NCBI GenBank assembly: GCA_008931825.1
Contig: QXVZ01000455.1
Span: 1-22,253, forward strand
Length of the DNA stretch: 22,253 bases
Source: Phallusia fumigata
Lineage: Eukaryota; Chordata; Ascidiacea; Phlebobranchia; Ascidiidae
Direction: 5' to 3'
This document shows, piece after piece, positions 1 through 5,875 of this stretch; positions within the stretch are counted from its first letter, which is position 1; every line of letters begins with the position of its first letter. Both the position numbers and the translations under genes were made by a program. The notes under the pieces were generated by a model. That model worked only from the letters and a program-made list of their open reading frames with translations, made no database searches and was not told the origin of the DNA.

Positions 1-3000
1 TAACCCGCAGCATGCATTGTATCACACAGTTTGGTTTCTTTCTTAATACCACATGACTTCAGTTCAATCCCAACTCCCTCGCACTCGCTTTCAGAAACGG
101 TAGCCGATGTACGGAAGCAAAAACGGTAGCGAATTTTCACACGTGTACAAGTGTCACACTCTGTCCATTTTGCCCAGGGAGCCCATCTAGCCAGAACGCA
201 GTATGTGTCACTGCAGATTTTACTATCCAACCGCCACTGCCGTCCTAAGCAAGGCGGGTGAAGGCAACGACGCGTTGTAAACTCGACACATGCAGCTGAA
301 CACTGGGTGGCGGTCTTAGACCAAGCGCTCCACAGCCCCTTGGACTTCACGGGGCAGTAACCCCACTCGTGGGGACGGTATTCCCCAGTTAAGTCCGACA
401 CTGTGGCACACCAGTGTGTTCCTATTGGAGGGCGACGTGATGGTGTTGGGTCATTGCTACATCCATGGTATGTTTTACTGTTGAACAGAAANCGGTATTC
501 CCCAGTTAAGTCCGACACTGTGGCACACCAGTGTGTTCCTATTGGAGGGCGACGTGATGGTGTTGGGTCATTGCTACATCCATGATATGTTTTACTGTTG
601 AACAGAAAGGGAAAGATACAAGGCGAGAAGGGGGGTCTATGCTGTGTAGTGGATGTAGCAACCATGATGGGCCCAATCGCAGACCCTGGGCACGGGGGTA
701 CGTTGCAATAGGCGACTACTGTACTTCGCCCGCGGTCGTTAGTGACGCAAAACGGTCGTGGACGAATTCCGTTAGGGTTTCGACAGCCTGACTGCGAAAA
801 ATCGAGGTCTGGGTGATCGTTAGTTACTTTTTGATATTGTGCGTAGTTTATCCAGCGCTTGCAGTTGGCATTGCCATGGTACGCCTCGTTATTGCTGTTG
901 AACTCACGTCCACTTGTGCGTACATCGTAACATGTTCGCCGCTTGTCACATTCAAAATTGTTGCACCCACCCCCTCGCTGTTCCGGCTCCCCAACGCAAG
1001 GCGGGTAGCGGCAAATCCGCCGGAGAACGGTGGTCCCGCCCCCGCAGACGCGACTGCATTTCCCGACACTCACCCAGTTGCTCCACGTGCCCACTTGCTG
1101 CAAGGCGCATGTTGAGAACTGAAATTCGTCGCTAGTGACCCGGGCATAAGCACAGAAATGGTCGTGCTCTGAATCTGGACTCTTCTGGCACGATTGCACC
1201 CACTTCCCATCAACCTTGAAAGGGAAAATACACTGTCCTCCGTTTAAAGTATAAACAGGTTCTACCAGTTTACACCGAGGCACATCGCAGACCTTAAGAC
1301 CGACAGGGTAGTTGTCTTTTCGTTTAGCGTAACACACCGGAAGCGTGGAATCCTCAGGCATCGCATTTCGACAGTAGTCGTGTTGTTTATCACCAAGCAC
1401 ATCCAATCGGCTCCAAGCGCTGAATGGAAGTGCCAGTCTTGGATTGGCGAACACAACTGACCACTTCTCACACACCAAGCCGTCTCTCAGCTTCGACATT
1501 GTGCCTCTGTACTTTGTTGAATCGTCACCCATGCATTCAGGACACGGATGTGTGTTGCAGACTCTTCGGAGAGCTATCTTGTCTCCAGGATAGGCGGAAC
1601 CGCATGGTGGCATACGGCAATACTGTCGGTGTTTAATTAAACCTCCCCCGCAGGACTCAGTACAAGCGTTCGCTCCACGCAAAGCAGTTTGTGGTGAAAA
1701 TGTTCCCCTGTAGGCGGGAGGGCAGATTCCCCACTTGGTGTCGCTCGCCCGCGTAGGGCTTTGGTCGGAGTCTCCCACCGTGGCGCACACGGCGAGGTTG
1801 AAACTGTGTCGTCCACGAATGTTTTCAAACCAAACTTCTGCTTCAATGCACCTCTCGTGGCGCTGGCCTAAGCTGAGAAAGGGAAACACGCATGGTTTGT
1901 TGTCGTCTGGCCCCCAAACAGTTCTAACCTCCCCGGGAAGGAGAGGACATCGCATGATATCGCAGTACATCCATCTCATATCTGTGTTCACAAAACACCA
2001 AGGCGCCATTCGAAAACCGAACGGACTCGGATTTCGGCAATACGAGTGCGTTAAATCTAACCCAGCCCCTCTAGCAGAATAAAAATGATACTTAATATCT
2101 TTGTGTCGCCAATCAACGCACGTATCGCCGCCTAAAGTACGACTGACAGTTCCAGTGTACGCATGGCCTTCACCGTAAAAACAATCCACATTCTCCACCA
2201 CAGTCACCTTCCATGTGCACTTGTGTGTGTTGCACACCCCTTCATACTTGGTCTTCGGACCATCACAAAGTGGTATTAGGCACTCCCTGATATACATCCA
2301 TTGCCCGCCGTCGCACATCTTACTGCATGTCGTTGTCTTATTCCATGCTGTCCACTTGCTTCGGTAGATAGACGGGCACCTTGCCCAAGTTTTAGGATCA
2401 TCGTCGTTGAAGTTCGCCTCATGTGAGCAGTAGTAATGCTCACCGCGAGGAACACAGTTAAAGTAATGTTCGCCTAAGAACTGGTAGGGAAAGTAGCACG
2501 GCTTAACTACCTGGATTTTTCCCTGCTCGGGTATTGTGTAGGGGATTCCGCGCATTTCAACGTCGTCGCAGTGCGGCACTTCGCAATATGAAGTTGTCAT
2601 AGAAGTCGAAACAAAGCACCAAGGAAGCTTCTCAACCCCTCGTGGGTTGCGGCAATAGTTACTTTCAAGCTCGCGGCGGAGTGATGGTTTGAAATGGGTG
2701 TTCTGCGTTTCAAACGATTCCCATGGCAAGCAAGCCACTCCGTCAAGTGCTACAGACACGTCACCACGGTATGTCATGCCGTTGCCTTCAAGACACATCT
2801 TACAAGGCTGAGTATTACAAGAAGGCAGGTTGCTTAAGTCTTGCTTTTCGTCACAAGGTGGAAACAAACACGTACGAGTCCTCACAAACTTTCCTCCACC
2901 ACAATCCACAGTGCACCTGCCGCTACCCCAAGTCGACCAAGTTCCTATCGTCGCAACGGGACAAATAGCAAATCTTCCTGATGTAAATCCTTGTTTAAGA

Positions 3001-5675
3001 GACGTGATTGACGGCGAAGGACGTAGATTCTGAGACTTACTAGCCGAAGTACCGCAGTACCTGTACCTGCTGTTTTGCTGGTTAACCGGTATACAGGAGT
3101 CGTGGGACCCTCGGTTCGCCCCGACAAATGGAAATACACACGGCTTTGCAGGGCTTACAGTGTCTTTCGGTATTCCCCATAACTCCCCCACCTTAGTCGG
3201 ACACCTAGGTACTTCACAGTACGCCCAAAACGCGTTGGAATATTTAAGATAGTAGCACCACGGTAAGCTGTGAACTCCAGGGCTTGGGTTGCGACAGTGG
3301 TTTTTACGAAGCCTTGGAAGGCCTGTAGGCAAATAGCGGTTGCTGTAGTGTGACATTGCCCCGTCCCAGGGAAGACAAGGGGCTTCACCGATGGTTCGCG
3401 AAACGTTCCCTTCATATGTAAGGCCCGTGCCAACAAAGCAATCATCGCTACCTGGCTGCGTTTGAAAGCAGGGGTGCATGTTGCAACGTTCGTTTTCGTG
3501 CGTTTTAATAGCCGAGCCCTCACACGGAGCAAGCAAGCACGTACGGAAGTAGATCTTAGATCCACCACCGCACTTACGGTCGCAATCCCCTTTATACTTC
3601 CAGCTCGACCATCGCCCTTTATAGTACGAAGGGCAATAACCGAAGCCCTCAATCCCACTCATCTTGCACTTCGCCCTTCCTTCCTTTCTATCGTCAAGCA
3701 TAGCGCAAGCGTCGAACCAGAGTGTTNCTTCACCGATGGTTCGCGAAACGTTCCCTTCGTATGTAAGGCCAGTGCCAACAAAGCAATCATCGCTACCTGG
3801 TTGCGTTTGGAAACAGGGGTGCATGTTGCAACGTTCGTTTTCGTGCGTTTTAATAGCCGAGCCCTCACACGGAGCAAGCAAGCACGTACGGAAGTAGATC
3901 TTGGATCCACCACCGCACTTACGGTCGCAATCCCCTTTATACTTCCAGCTCGACCATCGTCCTCTATAGTACGAAGGGCAATAAGCGAAGCCCTCAATCC
4001 CACTCATCTTGCACTTCGCCCTGCCTCCCTTTCTATCGTCAAGCATAGCGCAAGCGTCGAACCAGAGTGTTCTGCAACGAAATGGGAACTCACACGCATA
4101 AGTTGCGCGTATACCTGTATACATGATGCTTGGAATAGTGTACGCGATATCCTCGCTGGTTAGATTGGTTGAGCAGCTTGGTAGGTCGCAAAACATCCTC
4201 GTTGGCTGATCGTCTTTGTTTCTGTAGCAGTAAGGCTGAGAAAATCGGGCGCCTGGATTGCGGCAATAGTTGCTTTCAAGTTCCGGAAACTGAACGTCCG
4301 TTAAACCTGGATGAGCGTGCGGTGTATGTACGTCCCACCTCTGACAAACAGTACCATCATTGGCGACGTTAGCCTGACCGCGATAAGTTTGCCCTTTGCC
4401 GTAAAAGCACTCCAAACATGGTTTGGTGTTGCAATTCTGTTCCATTTTGCGACTGATTCCGTGGCAGGGCGGCATACGACATATGCGTGTCAACACAAAG
4501 TGACCACCACCGCAGGAACGACTGCAGCGACTAGATTCAATCCAACTGCCCCACTTACCACGGAACGCATCAAGACAGTAGCCCCATTTCGTGTGCTTGT
4601 CGAAGTCGTGGGTTAGCGAGCACCATGACCTGCTTCTTCTATGGTCAGTGATGCATTGGTCATGTCGTTGTCCGTCAACAACAAAAGGAAAATGGCATTT
4701 GCCGATGGCTTTGTCTGAAAGAAGCGCCATCCGATTGTCTGCCTGAAATTGACCGGAGTTGCCTTCTATCGTTAGAATAACGTCGCTTGTGCACGGTTGC
4801 GTGTTACACCTTTCGCCCTCTTGTGGGCCCTCAGTGGCGCCGGTACAGGGAGCAAAAAGACAGAACCTTCGTTTGTACACAACTCCACCACCACATGGCT
4901 TATCGCAGGTGGAAGGCCCCACCCATCGTGACATAGTACCCCGCTGGGCCACTGGGCAAACTCCCCATTTTTCTGGGTTTGCATCATAGTTAGGTGAGGT
5001 TGGGCACACATGTCTGCCATCAGAAAGCGCAAAGCAACCCCATGATTCGCGACGATTACGGATATATGGGAAAACACATTTCTTTCCTTCAACGGGACCA
5101 CCTTTGACAGTCACCATTTCCGCCACTGACGAGCTCCCAGCAGCAGGAACTTCACATATCGACCGTACTTGTTTATCAGTTCCGCTGTTATATTCCATCC
5201 ATTCTGATTTTACTGTTGGGGCGCGAACAACTGGCTTTCCTCCTGCAGTCTTCCAGTTTTCTGCCACAAAAGCGCCTTCTAACTGCAGTTGTTTGTGCGC
5301 GTTGACTTGTAACATAACCCCGCGCGAAAAATCACATGTCCACTGCTGGTACTTATTATAAGAGTCACACGGTAGTAATTTTAAGCTCTCCTGGACATTT
5401 TCATTTTCGTCCAGCACAGCACTTAAACAACGCAAGTATTTAATGCTTCTCACTAAATTGGGTTTCAGTCTCTGCCATTTCCAAGCTTCGTTTTCGACTG
5501 AGCAACTGCTTTTCAGTTCAGGAATGTACTGGCCATTCTCATACACAGCTACCAAGCAAAATCCAGCCTCTTTTCCTGCTGATTGATGATAAATCAAGAA
5601 CTCGTCAGCGCCTAACACCACTTTGACAAGACAAAATACATGCATAATGCTTAAACTTACATCAAAGGCAACCAT
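1..5675 (-). CDS. Giant extracellular mosaic protein: ricin-B/CysR, FN2, TSP1 and kringle repeats (3' end outside window)
   Basis: One frame stays open from the ATG at 5675 to the left edge (1,891 codons, no stop). The start is preceded by ACAAA and followed by G, a good Kozak context. The N-terminus (MVAFDVSLSIMHVFCLVKVV then LGA) looks like a signal peptide, with a second in-frame Met at residue 11. Order of domains: ricin-B/CysR-like, FN2, TSP1, six FN2-TSP1-kringle triplets, FN2, TSP1, TSP1. FN2 copies show CxFPF...C...WC...WGYC. TSP1 copies show WxxW, CxxxCGGG and C-N-T-x-P-C. Kringles show Y-x-G, CRNP, PWC and YC-x-V-x-x-C with six Cys. These folds occur in secreted or surface adhesion, matrix and coagulation proteins, so an extracellular binding role is inferred. 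No protease or membrane segment is seen, but the C-terminus is missing. No intron interrupts more than 5.6 kb. Two single-N joins (492, 3727) add in-frame false duplications, so the corrected length is about 1,737 residues so far. Confidence 0.88.
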   Translation of the reverse strand, partial: MVAFDVSLSIMHVFCLVKVVLGADEFLIYHQSAGKEAGFCLVAVYENGQYIPELKSSCSVENEAWKWQRLKPNLVRSIKYLRCLSAVLDENENVQESLKLLPCDSYNKYQQWTCDFSRGVMLQVNAHKQLQLEGAFVAENWKTAGGKPVVRAPTVKSEWMEYNSGTDKQVRSICEVPAAGSSSVAEMVTVKGGPVEGKKCVFPYIRNRRESWGCFALSDGRHVCPTSPNYDANPEKWGVCPVAQRGTMSRWVGPSTCDKPCGGGVVYKRRFCLFAPCTGATEGPQEGERCNTQPCTSDVILTIEGNSGQFQADNRMALLSDKAIGKCHFPFVVDGQRHDQCITDHRRSRSWCSLTHDFDKHTKWGYCLDAFRGKWGSWIESSRCSRSCGGGHFVLTRICRMPPCHGISRKMEQNCNTKPCLECFYGKGQTYRGQANVANDGTVCQRWDVHTPHAHPGLTDVQFPELESNYCRNPGARFSQPYCYRNKDDQPTRMFCDLPSCSTNLTSEDIAYTIPSIMYTGIRATYACEFPFRCRTLWFDACAMLDDRKGGRAKCKMSGIEGFAYCPSYYRGRWSSWKYKGDCDRKCGGGSKIYFRTCLLAPCEGSAIKTHENERCNMHPCFQTQPGSDDCFVGTGLTYEGNVSRTIGEXTLWFDACAMLDDRKEGRAKCKMSGIEGFGYCPSYYKGRWSSWKYKGDCDRKCGGGSKIYFRTCLLAPCEGSAIKTHENERCNMHPCFQTQPGSDDCFVGTGLTYEGNVSRTIGEAPCLPWDGAMSHYSNRYLPTGLPRLRKNHCRNPSPGVHSLPWCYYLKYSNAFWAYCEVPRCPTKVGELWGIPKDTVSPAKPCVFPFVGANRGSHDSCIPVNQQNSRYRYCGTSASKSQNLRPSPSITSLKQGFTSGRFAICPVATIGTWSTWGSGRCTVDCGGGKFVRTRTCLFPPCDEKQDLSNLPSCNTQPCKMCLEGNGMTYRGDVSVALDGVACLPWESFETQNTHFKPSLRRELESNYCRNPRGVEKLPWCFVSTSMTTSYCEVPHCDDVEMRGIPYTIPEQGKIQVVKPCYFPYQFLGEHYFNCVPRGEHYYCSHEANFNDDDPKTWARCPSIYRSKWTAWNKTTTCSKMCDGGQWMYIRECLIPLCDGPKTKYEGVCNTHKCTWKVTVVENVDCFYGEGHAYTGTVSRTLGGDTCVDWRHKDIKYHFYSARGAGLDLTHSYCRNPSPFGFRMAPWCFVNTDMRWMYCDIMRCPLLPGEVRTVWGPDDNKPCVFPFLSLGQRHERCIEAEVWFENIRGRHSFNLAVCATVGDSDQSPTRASDTKWGICPPAYRGTFSPQTALRGANACTESCGGGLIKHRQYCRMPPCGSAYPGDKIALRRVCNTHPCPECMGDDSTKYRGTMSKLRDGLVCEKWSVVFANPRLALPFSAWSRLDVLGDKQHDYCRNAMPEDSTLPVCYAKRKDNYPVGLKVCDVPRCKLVEPVYTLNGGQCIFPFKVDGKWVQSCQKSPDSEHDHFCAYARVTSDEFQFSTCALQQVGTWSNWVSVGKCSRVCGGGTTVLRRICRYPPCVGEPEQRGGGCNNFECDKRRTCYDVRTSGREFNSNNEAYHGNANCKRWINYAQYQKVTNDHPDLDFSQSGCRNPNGIRPRPFCVTNDRGRSTVVAYCNVPPCPGSAIGPIMVATSTTQHRPPFSPCIFPFLFNSKTYHGCSNDPTPSRRPPIGTHWCATVSDLTGEYXFLFNSKTYHGCSNDPTPSRRPPIGTHWCATVSDLTGEYRPHEWGYCPVKSKGLWSAWSKTATQCSAACVEFTTRRCLHPPCLGRQWRLDSKICSDTYCVLARWAPWAKWTECDTCTRVKIRYRFCFRTSATVSESECEGVGIELKSCGIKKETKLCDTMHAAG
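24..620 (-). other. C-terminal block in window: FN2 #8, TSP1 #8, TSP1 #9
   Basis: FN2 #8 (351-620) is canonical once the 117-bp duplication at N 492 is removed: CIFPF, HWCAT, HEWGYCP. TSP1 #8 (198-350) has LWSAW and CSAACVEF, losing the glycine run. TSP1 #9 (24-197) has WAPWAKW and CDTCTRV with a longer loop. The triplet rule ends here because no kringle follows. The frame is still open at base 1. Confidence 0.75.
492..492. other. Single-N assembly join
   Basis: The 116 bases before the N (376-491) recur almost identically right after it (493-608), offset 117 bp. The copies sit in FN2 #8 of the mosaic gene and keep the frame (39 codons). Confidence 0.9.
690..1232 (-). repeat. FN2-TSP1-kringle unit 6
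   Basis: FN2 #7 (1107-1232) has CIFPF, a shortened HFCAYA block and no final tryptophan. TSP1 #7 (948-1106) has WSNW, CSRVCGGG and CNNFEC. Kringle #6 (690-932) has AYHG, GCRNP, RPFCV and AYCNVPPC. Confidence 0.83.
1272..1892 (-). repeat. FN2-TSP1-kringle unit 5
   Basis: FN2 #6 (1719-1892) has CVFPF, VCAT and TKWGICP with an enlarged middle loop. TSP1 #6 (1542-1718) lacks WxxW but keeps CTESCGGG (an O-fucosylation consensus) and CNTHPC. Kringle #5 (1272-1535) has KYRG, DYCRNA, a non-canonical PVCY instead of PWCY, and VCDVPRC. Confidence 0.83.
1947..2498 (-). repeat. FN2-TSP1-kringle unit 4
   Basis: FN2 #5 (2373-2498) has CYFPYQF, HYYCSH and KTWARCP. TSP1 #5 (2217-2372) has WTAW, a diverged CSKMCDGG and CNTHKC. 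Kringle #4 (1947-2183) has CFYGEGHAYTG, YCRNP, APWCF and MYCDIMRC. Confidence 0.85.
2568..3140 (-). repeat. FN2-TSP1-kringle unit 3
   Basis: FN2 #4 (2958-3140) has CVFPF, a YCGT in place of WCGT, an enlarged loop before the end, and FAICP. TSP1 #4 (2812-2957) has WSTW, CTVDCGGG and CNTQPC. Kringle #3 (2568-2811) has CLEGNGMTYRG, NYCRNP, LPWCF and YCEVPHC. Confidence 0.85.
3201..4094 (-). repeat. FN2-TSP1-kringle unit 2, interrupted by an N join and in-frame duplication
   Basis: FN2 #3 (3975-4094) is degenerate: it keeps CEFPF and the final YCP but lacks the WC and WGYC tryptophans. TSP1 #3 (3813-3974) has WSSW and CDRKCGGG. The kringle begins (DCFVGTGLTYEG) but is cut at N 3727, where the second half of FN2 #3, TSP1 #3 and the kringle start are repeated (3383-3726). 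Kringle #2 is complete only in the downstream copy (3201-3440): HCRNP, LPWCYY, WAYCEVPRC. The true unit is about 345 bp shorter than shown. Confidence 0.82.
3727..3727. other. Single-N assembly join
   Basis: Bases 3383-3726 recur at 3728-4071, offset 345 bp, with roughly ten substitutions. The join keeps the reading frame (115 codons) and splits kringle #2. Confidence 0.9.
4173..4703 (-). repeat. FN2-TSP1-kringle unit 1
   Basis: FN2 #2 (4572-4703) is the most canonical copy: CHFPF, SWCSL, TKWGYC. TSP1 #2 (4416-4571) has WGSW, CSRSCGGG (fits the C-x-x-S/T-C-G O-fucosylation consensus) and CNTKPC. Kringle #1 (4173-4415) has CFYGKGQTYRG, NYCRNP, PYCY and FCDLPSC, with six cysteines. Confidence 0.85.
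4791..5087 (-). other. FN2 #1 and TSP1 #1 of the mosaic protein (no kringle)
   Basis: FN2 #1 (4953-5087) runs from KKCVFPY to EKWGVCP, with the second half containing YDANPEKWG as in classical FN2 domains. TSP1 #1 (4791-4952) has a reduced tryptophan motif (TMSRW), CDKPCGGG and CNTQPC. A spacer of about 30 residues without cysteine leads directly into the next FN2, so this first block lacks the kringle found in the following six. Confidence 0.8.
5150..5606 (-). other. Ricin-B/CysR-like N-terminal domain of the mosaic protein
   Basis: About 150 residues follow the signal-like segment. They begin FLIYHQ, contain CLVAVYENGQ, an AWKWQ segment, a second CLSAVL segment and a C-D-x7-QQW-x-C block. 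The spaced Cys residues, the (K/Q)xW elements and the position immediately before an FN2 domain resemble the cysteine-rich ricin-B domain that opens mannose receptor and PLA2R family proteins. That domain binds sulfated sugars in mannose receptor. Sugar binding here is inference only. No C-type lectin domain follows within the window. Confidence 0.55.
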
Positions 5676-5875
5676 TTTGTCTTGCAAACTTTGATTCTCT
5701 GTAAAATAAATAAAAAGTCCCTAATATTACACAAACCAAAGTTTTGTCTATGACTTATAAATAGGCTGTTTTGTAACAACAGTCCATTGTTTTTTGTAAA
5801 GGTGTCGCCTGTGTAGTTTACCTCAGATGGCCAGTTCCTGATTGTGTAGCTGAAAAGTTCTTCTTCCACTTTTAC
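5676..5875. promoter_or_regulatory. Short head-to-head spacer; candidate bidirectional promoter and leader
   Basis: Only 200 bp separate the ATG of the mosaic gene (minus, 5675) from the first in-frame ATG of the next gene (plus, 5876). On the minus strand a pyrimidine-rich tract ends in TTTTACAG at 5699, 23 nt before the start codon, so transcripts are probably spliced there, in cis or by a spliced leader. On the plus strand the frame is open back to a TAA at 5774, so an upstream extension of gene 2 is possible. A short ORF (ATG at 5827, stop four codons later) precedes the plus start. No TATA box is convincing. Confidence 0.4.

Noticed and set aside
3155..4003. Minus-strand frames of 114 and 167 codons in another register
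   Set aside because: They are shadows of the mosaic gene in a different frame, with no cysteine pattern, and are duplicated by the same artefact.
3383..4071. A real recent tandem duplication of an FN2-TSP1 segment
   Set aside because: The copies are separated by a single N, break a kringle in the middle, and the same X-N-X pattern occurs at other Ns, so an assembly artefact is far more likely.
3462..4163. Plus-strand frame of 233 codons
   Set aside because: It is antisense to the FN2-TSP1-kringle coding frame, and its internal repetition comes from the assembly duplication at N 3727.
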